Source of the DNA: Paraplanobispora siamensis
GTDB lineage: Bacteria; Actinomycetota; Actinomycetes; Streptosporangiales; Streptosporangiaceae
Direction of reading: 5' to 3'
DNA: 64,000 nucleotides
Assembly: GCF_016863175.1 (NCBI RefSeq)
Contig: NZ_BOOJ01000005.1
Span: 25,641-89,640, forward strand
Shown here: positions 35,689 to 46,272 of the stretch, in pieces
How positions within the stretch are numbered: position 1 is the stretch's first letter
Layout: each line of letters begins with the position of its first letter
Notes under the pieces: model-generated
Seen by the model: only the letters and a program-made list of their open reading frames with translations
What the model was told of the DNA's origin: nothing
The model's database searches: none
Translations under genes and position numbers: made by a program

Positions 35689-37010
35689 TCAGAGCCGGCC
35701 GGCGGCCTTCAGGGCCAGGTAGGCGTCGGCGAGCGCCGGGGCGATCTGGTCGGGCAGGGCGTCGACGACCTCCACGCCGTGCCGGCGCAGCCTCGCCGTC
35801 ATCCGGCGGCGCGCGCCGCGCAGGTGCTCGGCGGCGGCCGCGTCGTAGACCTGCTCGGCGGTGTCCCTGCCCTCCGCCATGGCGGCGACCCGCGGGTCGG
35901 ACACCGCGGCGAGCAGAACCAGGTGGCGGGAGGCGAGCTGGGGGAGCACCGGCAGCAGGCCCTCCTCCAGGGCCGCCGGGTTCAGGTCGGTGAGCAGCAC
36001 CACCAGGCAGCGGTGCGCGGCCCTGGCCATGATGGCGGCGACCATGCCCTCGGAGTCGGCCTCGATCAGCTCCGCCTCGATCGGCGCCATGGCGTTCACC
36101 ATGACCGACAGCAGCTCGGTGCGGGAGGCGCCGGACACCCAGGCGCGGACGGTCCGGTCGTGGGCCAGGAAGTCGACCCGGTCCCCGGCGCGGGCCGCCA
36201 GCGCGGCCAGCAGCAGCGCGGCGTCCATCGACCAGTCGAGCCGGGGCCAGCCCGAGGGGTCGCCCGAGGCCGGGTCGACCCCGACGCGGCCCGCCGAGGT
36301 GCGGCTGGTGTCGAGCACGATCAGCACGCGCCTGTCCCGCTCCGGGCGCCAGGTCCGCACCACCACGTCGTTGCGCCTGGCCGTGGCCCGCCAGTCGATG
36401 GAGCGCACGTCGTCGCCGACCACGTACTCCCGCAGCGAGTCGAACTCGGTTCCCTGCCCGCGGATCAGCACCGGGTGGCGGCCTTCGAGCTCCCGCAGCC
36501 GGGAGAGTTTGGCGGGCAGGTGGCTGCGGCTGAGGAAGGGCGGCAGCACCCGGATCGTCCACGGTACGGCGTGCGAGCCCTGCCGGGCCGCCAGGCCCAG
36601 CGGGCCGACGGAGCGGACGGTGACCACGGCGGACTCGCGGTCGCCCCGCCGGGACGGGGCCAGCACGGTGACCACCCGGCGGCGCTCCCCGGCGGGGACG
36701 TCCAGGGGCTGCTGCCGGGGAAGCGCGCGGGTGCTGGGCGACCAGGCGTCCCTGATGAGCCCGCGTACCCGCCGCGGCCCCGGGTTGGTGACGGTCAGCG
36801 TCACCTCGACGGTGTCGCCGAGCCGTACCCGGCGCTCTCCCGAGCGCTCCAGCCGCAGCGGGCGGACGCTCCCGGCCAGCAGCAGGTCCGCCACGACCAG
36901 CGCCGTCAGCAGCGCGAGCACCCCGAGCACCGCGATGCCCGGCTGCGGGGCGGACAGCACCACGATCGCGCCGAGGGCGGCCAGCAGCCCCGTGCGCCCG
37001 GTGAGCGCCA

Positions 37011-37011
<1 letters not shown>
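35689..37011 (-). CDS. DUF58 domain protein
   Basis: The 440-residue protein has two N-terminal membrane helices (residues 5-50), a beta-rich domain, then the DUF58 core with its signature (EYVVGDDVRSIDWRATARRNDVVVRTW). A von Willebrand A-like fold follows (VLIVLDTSRTSAG). DUF58 proteins form pairs with MoxR ATPases, which are thought to remodel VWA-containing partners in envelope or stress functions. The start overlaps the MoxR stop by one base (TGATG). It is the last gene of a five-gene minus-strand operon. Confidence 0.9.
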
Positions 37012-38018
<1,007 letters not shown>

Positions 38019-38079
38019 GCGGCGCCCTCCCCGGCGGTGCCGCGCCCGGGGATGCCGGGCCCGAGGGTGCTGTGCTCGC

Positions 38080-39333
38080 TCACGAGTCGCGTACCTGCCT
38101 TTCCAGGATGTCGAGGTGCCGGGCCAGGGCCACGAGCCCCGCGTCGTCGTCGGGCGCCGCGCCGTACAGCAGAGCCCCCGCCTGGTGAGAATCTAGCGGG
38201 GTTCGCATGGCGACGGCCGCCACCACCCCCGCCGGAGTGGCGTCGCCCGTCAGCCCGAGGCGCGGGATGATCCGGTCGAGGGCCGCCGCCCGCAGGGCCG
38301 CCGCCGCCCGGTCGCGGGCCCTGCGCGAGCGGTAGAGGCGTCCCCGCCCCTCCACGGTCTCTGCGGCGCGCACGACGACCGGCAGCCGCTCGGGGACCAC
38401 CGGGCCGAGCCTGCGGGCGCGCCAGACCGCGACCAGCACGACGGCGATGAACAGCTGCAGGGCCGCCCAGCCGACCCCGGACGGGATCAGGTCCGTCAGA
38501 GTGGCCTCGCCCTGCTCCTGGGCGCCGCCCGTCTGCGGCAGGGTGGGCACCAGCCAGACCACCGCCGGCCGGGCGCCGGCCAGGTTCATGGCCAGGGCGG
38601 CGTTGCCGTCCGCGGCCAGGCGCTCGTTGGTCATGAAGTCGCTGGAGCCCACGACGGTGATCTGCCGGCCGGCGGCGTTGAAGACGATCACGCTGCCGCC
38701 GTAGCAGCTGCGCGACCCCGCGGGGCCGTTGTAGGAGACGCCGCCGGTGACGGCGGTGCCAGCCCGCAGGGCCGCGGGCAGGTCGCAGCCCGGCTCGCGG
38801 GACTCCACGTCCGTCAGCGCGCCCGCGGAGACGCCGGGCGCCAGGGCCTGCAGCGCCTGGGTCACCGGCTCGACCAGCAGCCGGTCGCCGGGCACTTCGG
38901 CGAGCTCGGCCATCAGCAGGCCGTCGGCGAGGAACTCGGTCCGGCCCACCAGCAGCAGCGAGTCCGGGGTGGCCAGTTCCCCGGCCTCCTCGACGGTCCT
39001 GGCCGGGCGGATCTCGACGCCCTGGTCGCGCAGGAGCTGGGCCAGCGCGTGCGCCCCGACCGGGGTGGTCGCCTCGGGATCGAGGCGGCCGCCGGGGCGC
39101 GGCGAGGCGATCAGCACGGTCACCGCGGCGAGCGCCACCATGATCCCCAGCACGCCGAACACCCCGCGGGCGCGCCGCCAGGAGTCCCGCACGCGCGGTG
39201 ACGTGGGCGCGCTGGCGGGCGCGGGACCGGCTTCCGCCGCAGAAGCAGCGGGAACGCCGGACGCGGGCGGGGAGGCGAGAGTGTCGGCGGCCGGGCCCGG
39301 TCCGGGCTGCGACGCCGACGGGTCGAGGCTCAC
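38080..39333 (-). CDS. DUF4350 domain membrane protein
   Basis: The 417-residue protein starts at a GTG in a four-base overlap with the DUF4129 gene. A Pro/Ala-rich N-terminus of 45 residues leads to a membrane helix (FGVLGIMVALAAVTVLIAS), the DUF4350 domain (about 80-230; TTPVGAHALAQLLRDQGVEI), a second helix (GWAALQLFIAVVLVAVW), and a cytoplasmic tail of about 110 residues. Two helices put the DUF4350 domain outside the cell. The function is unknown; it belongs to the MoxR-DUF58 operon and is presumably part of the same complex. Confidence 0.85.
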   Translation of the reverse strand: MSLDPSASQPGPGPAADTLASPPASGVPAASAAEAGPAPASAPTSPRVRDSWRRARGVFGVLGIMVALAAVTVLIASPRPGGRLDPEATTPVGAHALAQLLRDQGVEIRPARTVEEAGELATPDSLLLVGRTEFLADGLLMAELAEVPGDRLLVEPVTQALQALAPGVSAGALTDVESREPGCDLPAALRAGTAVTGGVSYNGPAGSRSCYGGSVIVFNAAGRQITVVGSSDFMTNERLAADGNAALAMNLAGARPAVVWLVPTLPQTGGAQEQGEATLTDLIPSGVGWAALQLFIAVVLVAVWRARRLGPVVPERLPVVVRAAETVEGRGRLYRSRRARDRAAAALRAAALDRIIPRLGLTGDATPAGVVAAVAMRTPLDSHQAGALLYGAAPDDDAGLVALARHLDILERQVRDS

Positions 39334-39956
39334 GCGGGACCTCCCGACAGCACCGGCCTGGCCCGGCGGAGACGGTCGTCCAGCTCGGCCATGCTCCGGT
39401 AGCCCTCGGGGGTGCCGGGCAGGTCGCCGTAGGTGACGTCGTCGAAGAGCCTGGCGGCGGCGGCCAGCTCGCCGGCGAGGTCGGGGAGCATCCGGCCGGC
39501 GTCGGCGGCCAGCTCGTCCGCGGTGCGGCCCGGTACGCGGTCGAGCAGCGCCCGGTCCTCCAGGTCCCGTGCGATGGCGCGCAGCCGTTCCCTGATCGCC
39601 TCGGCCCACCGGCCCTGCGCCGCGCAGGCCTCGGCGGCCGCGCGGTGCTCGGCCGCGGTGCGGGCCTGAGCGCCGAACAGCTCGCCGGCGGTCCCCGCCC
39701 GGGACCGGGTGGCGCGGCGCGCCATCGACAGGACGGGGATCGCGACGGCGACGATGAGGAGCGCGAGCATGACGATCGAGAACCACCCGCCGGGCAGCCC
39801 CGAGGCGGCGTCGATCAGATCGGCGATCCACTCCCGCACACTCCGCAGGAGCCGGTCCCACCAGGACTCCTTCGGATAGATCGGCTTGGCCAGCTCGTTG
39901 ATCGCCGCCTCCCGGGCGGCGTCCCTGGCGATGTCGACCGGGACGTCGATGATCAC
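39330..39956 (-). CDS. DUF4129 domain membrane protein
   Basis: The 208-residue protein has an extracytoplasmic N-terminus (KPIYPKESWWDRLLRSVREWI), one membrane helix (GWFSIVMLALLIVAVAIPVL) and a cytoplasmic DUF4129 domain at the C-terminus (RLRAIARDLEDRALLDRVPGRTADELA). DUF4129 often sits at the end of transglutaminase-like proteins in MoxR operons; here it stands alone. The GTG start overlaps the stop of the upstream gene (GTGA), and its own stop overlaps the next start, so all these genes are tightly coupled. Confidence 0.85.
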   Translation of the reverse strand: MIIDVPVDIARDAAREAAINELAKPIYPKESWWDRLLRSVREWIADLIDAASGLPGGWFSIVMLALLIVAVAIPVLSMARRATRSRAGTAGELFGAQARTAAEHRAAAEACAAQGRWAEAIRERLRAIARDLEDRALLDRVPGRTADELAADAGRMLPDLAGELAAAARLFDDVTYGDLPGTPEGYRSMAELDDRLRRARPVLSGGPA

Positions 39957-41437
39957 CGGTTCCAGGCTCCGGGGTCCTGGGGCGGGTGGCCGTAGCCCTG
40001 CTGGGGCGGGTTCCCGTAGCCGTAGGGACCGCCGGCCGAGTGCGACGGGTGCCACAGGTCCTCGGGCGCCGTGCTCTGCACGCCGCGCTGGCGGTCCGTG
40101 GCGGCCGTCTGGAGCACCAGGTCGAACGCCTCGGCGCGCATCCTCCGGTCGGCGTACAGCAGCGCGTTGACGGCGGCGGAGAACGGGTTGGTGATCGTCC
40201 CGGCGATGACGGCGCCCAGCGCTCCCAGGAAGAGGGAGATCGTGAGCCCGGTCTGCAGCTCCTCGATGCCTCCGGCCCCGGTGCCGACCTGGGCGGCGAA
40301 GGAGAACGGCACGCTCACGGCGCCGCCGATCAGCCCCGCGATGACCGCGGTGAGCAGGAGGATGCCGAACACCCGCCAGAAGTCACCCTTGACCAGCCGG
40401 AACGACCTGCTGATGGCGGAGAACACCCCGGCGCGCTCCAGCACGATCACGGGACCGGCCAGGCTCAGCTTGGTGTAGAGGAAGACCGCGCCGACGAGAC
40501 CGCCGATGATGAAGACGAAGCCCACCACGCCGACCAGCGCCCCCGGCGCGTTGGCCGCGACCAGCACCGTGACCAGGACGACCGCCAGGATCATGAAGCC
40601 GAAGATCATGAGCACCTGGAGCAGCGCCAGCCCGAGCAGCGGCAGCACCCGGCCGCGCGTCAGCCGCCAGGCCTCCCCGATCGTGATGGACTCGCCGAAC
40701 ACGGCGCGGCCCAGCACGCTGGTCAGCATTCCGCTGAGCACCACGATCGCGATCATCTGCAGGATGACGGAGAGCAGGGTGCCGAGCAGGAAGCTGCCGG
40801 CGATGCTCAGGACGTCCGACGGGTCGGTCGGCGTCTCCGAGACGGCGGCGTCGACGAACGCGCTGGTCGTGGGGATCTGGATGGCCAGTGTGGCGATCTC
40901 GGCGAGGATGGTCACCAGGGCGGACAGGCCGAGGGTGGCCTTCGGGTTGCTCCGGATGAACTGCACCGCGCCGTTGTAGATGTCGCCCAGGTTCAGCGGG
41001 CGCAGGGGGATGACGCCGGGCTTGAGGGCGGGCGGGCCCCCGTAGGGCGGGGCGGGCTGCCCGTAGGGGCCGGTCCCGCCGTACGGCTGACCTCCGTACG
41101 GCTGTCCCCCGTACGGCTGACCTCCGTACGGCTGACCTCCGTACGGCTGACCTCCGTACGGCTGTCCCCCATAGGGCTGGCCTCCGTAGGGTTGTCCGCC
41201 GTACGGCTGCCCCCCGTGGGGCTGGTGGTGGGGCGGCGGCTGGCCGTACGGCTGCTGCTGATGCGGCGGCTGACCGTAGGGGTTGCCGGGGTCCTGCCCG
41301 GGAGGCGGGCCGGGAGGAGGCGTCTGACCGGCGCCGGGTGCGGCCCACGGTGCCGCACCCTCGCCGCCGTACGGCGGCGGCTGGTTGGACGCCCAGCCGG
41401 GTGGCGTGTCGGGGTTGGAACCGTGTCCGTCTGACAT
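39953..41437 (-). CDS. polytopic membrane protein with YGGQP repeats (GDPD-type membrane domain)
   Basis: The 494-residue protein begins with about 150 residues of Pro/Gly/Gln/Tyr-rich sequence, including nine tandem copies of YGGQP. Six hydrophobic stretches follow in a region resembling the membrane domain of glycerophosphoryl diester phosphodiesterases (PLNLGDIYNGAVQFIRSNPKATLGLSALV). The tail is again Gly/Pro/Tyr-rich. No phosphodiesterase catalytic domain is present. The ATG chosen (MSDGHGS) follows AGGA; an upstream ATG adds ten residues. It leads the DUF4129-DUF4350-MoxR-DUF58 operon and is divergent from mtrA. The disordered ends suggest a docking or scaffold role (inference). Confidence 0.83.
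   Translation of the reverse strand: MSDGHGSNPDTPPGWASNQPPPYGGEGAAPWAAPGAGQTPPPGPPPGQDPGNPYGQPPHQQQPYGQPPPHHQPHGGQPYGGQPYGGQPYGGQPYGGQPYGGQPYGGQPYGGQPYGGQPYGGTGPYGQPAPPYGGPPALKPGVIPLRPLNLGDIYNGAVQFIRSNPKATLGLSALVTILAEIATLAIQIPTTSAFVDAAVSETPTDPSDVLSIAGSFLLGTLLSVILQMIAIVVLSGMLTSVLGRAVFGESITIGEAWRLTRGRVLPLLGLALLQVLMIFGFMILAVVLVTVLVAANAPGALVGVVGFVFIIGGLVGAVFLYTKLSLAGPVIVLERAGVFSAISRSFRLVKGDFWRVFGILLLTAVIAGLIGGAVSVPFSFAAQVGTGAGGIEELQTGLTISLFLGALGAVIAGTITNPFSAAVNALLYADRRMRAEAFDLVLQTAATDRQRGVQSTAPEDLWHPSHSAGGPYGYGNPPQQGYGHPPQDPGAWNR
41078..41212 (-). repeat. 15-bp tandem repeat encoding nine YGGQP units
   Basis: Nine 15-base units with consensus CCGTACGGCTGACCT on the plus strand encode YGGQP on the minus strand. 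Middle copies are almost identical, so copy number is likely to vary between strains. Confidence 0.9.
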
Positions 41438-41714
41438 ATCCCAATCCTGGCATGGAGACCCGTGCATCGGGCTGTTCGGGGGGATTGTTCAAGGGATGAC
41501 GGTGCGCTTTCCGGCCCGGCGAGGGGCGGGGATGGCCGAAAGGCCGTTCCTTACCGCAGACTGTGACAGTGGCCACATTCGCGTCCGGAGCTCGTCCGCC
41601 GCGGCCGATAGCGGCCACTCCGGGGGCGCCGCCGCGCATTTCGCGCTGCGTAAGCCTAAAATTCGGCACCCAGGCGCCGATCACCAGGCTGTGTCATCCG
41701 GTGGTCGGGCACGG

Positions 41715-41729
41715 GTAACCTTCGGTAAT
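41715..41729 (+). promoter_or_regulatory. candidate MtrA box upstream of mtrA
   Basis: GTAAC and GTAAT lie head to tail with starts 10 bases apart (GTAACCTTCGGTAAT). This is the tandem half-site layout expected for an OmpR/MtrA-type dimer. It is 49 bases before the mtrA ATG. The full 340-base divergent spacer (41438-41777) contains no gene and should also hold the promoter of the YGGQP-repeat operon. Confidence 0.45.
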
Positions 41730-41777
41730 CGTACGGTTTACCTAAACTCTCCACCTGCGTAAGACGAATGAGGGGCC

Positions 41778-42455
41778 ATGAAAGGACGCGTGCTGGTCGT
41801 CGACGACGACGCCGCTCTCGCCGAGATGCTCGGCATCGTGCTGCGCGGGGAGGGGTTCGAACCTTCCTTCGTCTCCGACGGTGACAAGGCACTCGACGCG
41901 TTCCGCGACACCCGCCCGGATCTGGTCCTTCTCGACCTGATGCTGCCCGGCGCCGACGGCATCGACGTGTGCCGCAGGATCCGCGCCGAGTCCGGGGTGC
42001 CGATCGTCATGCTGACGGCCAAGAGCGACACCATCGACGTGGTGCTCGGCCTGGAGTCCGGGGCCGACGACTACATCGTCAAGCCGTTCAAGCCCAAGGA
42101 GCTCGTGGCGCGGGTGCGCGCCAGGCTGCGCCGCACCGACGAGCCGACGCCCGAGATCCTGCAGATCGGCGACATCACCATCGACGTCGCCGGGCACTCG
42201 GTCAAGCGTGACGAGGAGACCATCAACCTCACTCCGCTGGAGTTCGACCTGCTGGTCGCGCTGGCGCGCAAGCCCCGCCAGGTCTTCACCCGGGAGGTCC
42301 TGCTGGAGCAGGTCTGGGGCTACCGCCACGCGGCCGACACCCGTCTGGTGAACGTCCACGTCCAGCGCCTCCGCGCCAAGATCGAGAAGGACCCGGAGCA
42401 CCCGGAGATCGTGGTGACGGTCCGCGGCGTGGGATACAAGGCCGGACCGGCCTGA
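41778..42455 (+). CDS. mtrA: response regulator MtrA
   Basis: The 225-residue OmpR-family regulator has the acidic pocket VVDDD, phospho-acceptor Asp53 (LLDLMLPGADG), switch Lys in IVKPF, and a winged-helix DNA-binding domain ending RLVNVHVQRLRAKIEKDPEHPEIVVTVRGVGYKAGPA. The sequence, length and the order mtrA-mtrB-lpqB identify it as MtrA, the essential or central regulator of cell-wall and development genes in actinobacteria. The ATG has GAGGGG just upstream, and a possible self-binding box lies at 41715. Confidence 0.97.
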   Translation: MKGRVLVVDDDAALAEMLGIVLRGEGFEPSFVSDGDKALDAFRDTRPDLVLLDLMLPGADGIDVCRRIRAESGVPIVMLTAKSDTIDVVLGLESGADDYIVKPFKPKELVARVRARLRRTDEPTPEILQIGDITIDVAGHSVKRDEETINLTPLEFDLLVALARKPRQVFTREVLLEQVWGYRHAADTRLVNVHVQRLRAKIEKDPEHPEIVVTVRGVGYKAGPA

Positions 42456-42489
42456 GCCCGCCCGCTCTCCGCTCCCCCCGGATCCCGAG

Positions 42490-44250
42490 ATGGCCACTCC
42501 GAAGAAGCGCCGCCGTACCCCGCGCCAGCTGGCGCGGGGCGTGCGGCGGCGCGCACGGCGCGCGGCGGGCCGGCTGCGCCGGGTCTTCTGGCGATCCCTC
42601 CAGCTCCGCGTGGTCACCAGCACGATGGTCATCTCCGTCGCGGTGGTCGCGGTGCTCGGCGTCTTCCTGGACCAGCAGATCACCACGTCCGTGCTGGACG
42701 CCCGCGAGCGGGCCGCGACGAGCGAGGCGCAGGCCGACCGCAACGCGGTCCTGGGCTTCCTGAACCAGCCGGACGGGGAGACCGCCAAGCGCTCCGAGCC
42801 AGGCGAGACGATCCAGGGCGACGACAGCCCGCTCGGCCAGGCGACGACGGCCCTGGCGAACCGGGCCGGCTCCGCCAGCCGCTACTCGGTGATCATCTGT
42901 AACCGGAAGCTGCCGGGCGCGTGCTTCGGCACCACGAACATCGACGAGCGCAGCATCACGGAGCGGATGCGCACCGCCGTGACCAAGGGGGAGCCGGGCA
43001 GGAACAGTCCCTGGTACGGCGAGCTGTACTACAAGGGCAGGGACGAGCCGGTCCGCGGGCTGGTGATCGGCACGCGCCTGGACACCACGGGCGCCCCGCA
43101 GATCGACAGCGGTTACGAGATCTACCACCTGGTCCCCCTCGACAAGGAGGAGGAGACCCTCAACGCGGTCCGGCAGATGCTCGTCGTCGTCGGCGTCGGC
43201 CTGGTGCTCCTGCTGGCCGCGATCGCCTTCCTGGTCACCCGCCAGGTGGTCACTCCGGTACGGCTGACGCGGCAGGCGGCCGAGCGGCTGGCCGCGGGCC
43301 GCCTGGACGAGCGGCTCAAGGTGCGCGGCGAGGACGACCTCGCCCGCCTGGCCGCCTCATTCAACGAGATGGCCGCCAACCTGGCGCTGAAGATCCACCA
43401 GCTGGAGGAGCTCTCCCAGGTCCAGCGGCAGTTCGTCTCCGACGTCTCCCACGAGCTGCGCACCCCGCTCACCACCGTGCGGATGGCCGCCGACCTGCTC
43501 TACGAGGCCCGCGAGGACTTCGACCCGATGGCCGCGCGCTCGGCGGAGCTGATGCAGAACCAGCTGGAGCGGTTCGAGTCGATGCTCGCCGACCTGCTGG
43601 AGATCAGCCGCTACGACGCGGGCGCCGCGACGCTCGACGTCGACTCCGTCGACGTCAGGGACGTGGTGCTGCGGGCGGTGGCCGACTCCGAGGCGCTGGC
43701 CGAGCGCCACTCCACCCGCTTCGACCTGCGGCTGCCGGGCGAGCCCTGCATGGCCGAGATGGACAGCCGCCGCGTCGAGCGCATCCTGCGCAACCTGCTG
43801 TTCAACGCCATCGAGCACGGCGAGGGCAAGGACATCGTCGTCTCCGTCGGAGCCGACCGGGACGCGGTGGCCGTGGCCGTACGCGACCACGGAGTGGGCT
43901 TGAAGCCGGGCGAGGAGAACATGGTCTTCGACCGGTTCTGGCGCGCCGACCCGTCGCGGGCGCGGACCATCGGCGGCACCGGCCTGGGGCTGGCCATCTC
44001 CCGCGAGGACGCGATGCTGCACGGCGGCTGGCTGCAGGCGTGGGGGGCGCCGGGCGAGGGCTCGCAGTTCAGGCTCTCGCTGCCCCGGGTGGCCGGGACG
44101 GCCCTGCGCGGCTCGCCGCTGCCGCTGGTGCCGCCGGAGGTGGAGATGCGCCGGACGTGGCGGGGGCAGATGACGCCGGTGCTGTCGCCGGCGGCGGTGG
44201 ACGGGGGACATGACGCCGGTGCCGTGACCGGCGGCGGGCGGGGGACATGA
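42490..44250 (+). CDS. mtrB: sensor histidine kinase MtrB
   Basis: The 586-residue kinase has a basic cytoplasmic start and a first membrane helix (LQLRVVTSTMVISVAVVAVLGVFL, about 36-60). An extracytoplasmic sensory domain of about 170 residues comes next, then a second helix (MLVVVGVGLVLLLAAIAFLV), HAMP (RLAAGRLDERLKVRGEDDLARLAASFNEM), HisKA with phospho-His321 in DVSHELRTPL, and HATPase (NLLFNAIEHGEG; GGTGLGLAI). It phosphorylates MtrA. The Pro-rich tail is less conserved. Its stop overlaps the lpqB start. Confidence 0.96.
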   Translation: MATPKKRRRTPRQLARGVRRRARRAAGRLRRVFWRSLQLRVVTSTMVISVAVVAVLGVFLDQQITTSVLDARERAATSEAQADRNAVLGFLNQPDGETAKRSEPGETIQGDDSPLGQATTALANRAGSASRYSVIICNRKLPGACFGTTNIDERSITERMRTAVTKGEPGRNSPWYGELYYKGRDEPVRGLVIGTRLDTTGAPQIDSGYEIYHLVPLDKEEETLNAVRQMLVVVGVGLVLLLAAIAFLVTRQVVTPVRLTRQAAERLAAGRLDERLKVRGEDDLARLAASFNEMAANLALKIHQLEELSQVQRQFVSDVSHELRTPLTTVRMAADLLYEAREDFDPMAARSAELMQNQLERFESMLADLLEISRYDAGAATLDVDSVDVRDVVLRAVADSEALAERHSTRFDLRLPGEPCMAEMDSRRVERILRNLLFNAIEHGEGKDIVVSVGADRDAVAVAVRDHGVGLKPGEENMVFDRFWRADPSRARTIGGTGLGLAISREDAMLHGGWLQAWGAPGEGSQFRLSLPRVAGTALRGSPLPLVPPEVEMRRTWRGQMTPVLSPAAVDGGHDAGAVTGGGRGT

Positions 44251-46058
44251 TGCGGGCGAGGAAGGGACGGCGGCCGGGGATCGTAGGACTGCTGGCGGCC
44301 ATGGTCATGGCGACGGCGGCCTGTTCCGTCATCCCCACGGGCCCAGGCGACGTCGCCGTCGACGACGCGGGCAGCGGCGACCCGCTCGACCCGCCGTACG
44401 CGCGGGTGATCGCCATGCCGCCGAGCCCCGACTGGACGCCCAAGGAGGTCGTCGCGGGCTTCCAGGCCGCGATGGCGAGCACGGGCGACTCCGGCCACGC
44501 CGTCGCGCGCCAGTACCTCACCGCCTCCTTCCTCAAGAAGTGGGACCCGTCGGGCGAGGTCATGGTCTACAGGCAGAGCGCGCTGGACGGCGGGGAGAGC
44601 GAGGAGGACACCAAGGAGACGCGGGTCACCCTCAAGGGCACCGTCACCGGCACCATCGGGCAGGACGGCCTGTACCGCCCCGGGGACGACGAGCTGAACG
44701 AGCCCTTCACCCTCGTCAAGGAGAGCGCCGGCTGGCGGATCGCCGGCGGGCACGAGGGGCTGATGCTCTCGGAGGCCGACGTCAGGCGCGCCTACCGGCT
44801 GGTGGACCTGTACTTCCTGGACTCCAAGCGCAGGGGCCTGGTGATCGACCAGGTCCAGCTCCCGGTCAACCCCGTCTCGACCCGCGCGAAGACGACGGTC
44901 GAGCGGCTGCTGGAGGGCCCGAGCAGCTCGCTGGCGGGGGCGGCCCAGACCGCCTTCCCGCCGGACATCAAGCTCATCGACGTCACCACCGAGAACAGCC
45001 GCGTCGTCGTCAACCTGAGCAAGGGCGTGACCGGCTCCGACAACATCGCCGCCATGTCCGCCCAGCTCGCCGGGACGCTCTCCGAGCTGGCCGGGGGTTC
45101 GAGCGTCGAGGTGCGCGTCAACGGCGAGCCGTACTACGGCGACTCCGCGCTGGTGGTCGACGCCCAGGCGCAGCTCAAGTTCGACCCGTGGATGACCCCG
45201 CGGGGTATGCAGTTGTTCTACATGCAGGGCGGCGCCCTGCGGCAGCTCGACAAGGACAACGTCGGGCAGCCGGTGGCGGGCGCCGCGGGCGACCCGGCCA
45301 AGGCGGAGGGCAGGATCGGCCTCCTCGCCCGCCCGGCCGTCAGCGGGCACACGCTGCGGCAGGCGGCGGTGCTCTCCGACGACCGCCGGAGCGTCTCCGT
45401 CGCGCCGCTGACCCCGGACGGCCAGTGGCGGGAATGGGTCACCGGCAACGACCTCGTCACCCCGAACTGGGACCGGTACGGCTCGCTGTGGACCGTGGAC
45501 CGGCCGGGACCGCAGTCCTCGATCGTGCTGCGGCATTACTACGACGAGGAGAAGCAGCAGGTCAGGCCGTATCGCGTGGCCGCGTCCGACCTGGACACGG
45601 TCGAGGTCACCGCGCTCAAGGTCGCCAGGGACGGCGTGCACGTGGCGGTGGTGGTCAGGAACGCGATGGGCGAGGACGAGGTCAAGATCGGCACCGTCAT
45701 CGGCGAGGGGGCCGCCAGCCGCATCGCCAACCTGCGGACGGTGGTCAACGCCGGCGACAAGCAGACGATCAAGGACATCGCCTGGAAGGACGGCAAGAGC
45801 CTCTACGTGCTCACCGGCAAGTCCGAGCTGCTGGAGGCCTCGCTGACCGCCGGCCCCAAGCCCCTGGTGTCCTATCCCCGCATGGAGAGCATCACCGCGC
45901 TGGACGACGTCCTGCTGGCCGGGGTCAAGGACGACGACGGCAACCGGCAGGTCGTCTACCGCAACGTGCCCGGCTGGGAGCCGTGGGTCAAGGACGAGAA
46001 CGGCTCCACCGGCTTCGTCCCCGACGGCCCGTCGTCCCCGGTCTTCCCCCTGGGCTGA
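44247..46058 (+). CDS. lpqB: lipoprotein LpqB
   Basis: The 603-residue lipoprotein has a signal peptide with the modified cysteine at Cys26 (MATAAC). An N-terminal LpqB domain follows, then a GerMN domain (about 190-320; TVERLLEGPSSSLAGAAQTAFP and VVVNLSKGVTG) and a C-terminal propeller-like region. LpqB binds the outside of MtrB and tunes its signalling in mycobacteria and streptomycetes. The start overlaps the mtrB stop (ATGATG; the second ATG is an alternative), so the three proteins are made from one message. A tandem duplication begins at its stop codon. Confidence 0.95.
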   Translation: MMRARKGRRPGIVGLLAAMVMATAACSVIPTGPGDVAVDDAGSGDPLDPPYARVIAMPPSPDWTPKEVVAGFQAAMASTGDSGHAVARQYLTASFLKKWDPSGEVMVYRQSALDGGESEEDTKETRVTLKGTVTGTIGQDGLYRPGDDELNEPFTLVKESAGWRIAGGHEGLMLSEADVRRAYRLVDLYFLDSKRRGLVIDQVQLPVNPVSTRAKTTVERLLEGPSSSLAGAAQTAFPPDIKLIDVTTENSRVVVNLSKGVTGSDNIAAMSAQLAGTLSELAGGSSVEVRVNGEPYYGDSALVVDAQAQLKFDPWMTPRGMQLFYMQGGALRQLDKDNVGQPVAGAAGDPAKAEGRIGLLARPAVSGHTLRQAAVLSDDRRSVSVAPLTPDGQWREWVTGNDLVTPNWDRYGSLWTVDRPGPQSSIVLRHYYDEEKQQVRPYRVAASDLDTVEVTALKVARDGVHVAVVVRNAMGEDEVKIGTVIGEGAASRIANLRTVVNAGDKQTIKDIAWKDGKSLYVLTGKSELLEASLTAGPKPLVSYPRMESITALDDVLLAGVKDDDGNRQVVYRNVPGWEPWVKDENGSTGFVPDGPSSPVFPLG

Positions 46059-46127
46059 GCCCTCTCTCCGGGAGCAGCCGCCTCCCCGGCGCTGAGCCCT
46101 CTCCCCGGGAGCGTCCGGCTCCCCGGC
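46054..46127. repeat. 37-bp tandem duplication starting at the lpqB stop
   Basis: Two 37-base units (46054-46090, 46091-46127) both begin GCTGAGCCCTCTC. The first contains the lpqB stop codon, so a second in-register TGA lies 37 bases later. Confidence 0.8.
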
Positions 46128-46134
46128 GCCGCGC

Positions 46135-46186
46135 CCCGCTCTCTCCCGGGACAGTACGGCCCCGCTCTCTCCCGGGACCGTACGGC
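46135..46186. repeat. 26-bp tandem duplication upstream of comF
   Basis: Two copies of CCCGCTCTCTCCCGGGAC(A/C)GTACGGC stand head to tail with one base difference. With the preceding 37-base pair they fill most of the 214-base lpqB-comF spacer. Confidence 0.85.
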
Positions 46187-46272
46187 CTCCGCCGGAGGCC
46201 CGCCGTGGACCCCGGCCCGCCGCGGGCCGTACGTCCAGCCGAATTGTCGGTGGGACCTGGCACTTTGGACGT

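Noticed and set aside
41078..41212. Short regular repeats considered as origin iterons or a CRISPR remnant
   Set aside because: They encode nine exact YGGQP units in frame within a membrane protein, and the neighbours are not replication genes.
41855..41870. GGTTCGAACC-like string resembling a tRNA T-loop
   Set aside because: It lies within the conserved mtrA receiver domain and no cloverleaf can be drawn around it. No tRNA gene was found anywhere in the window.
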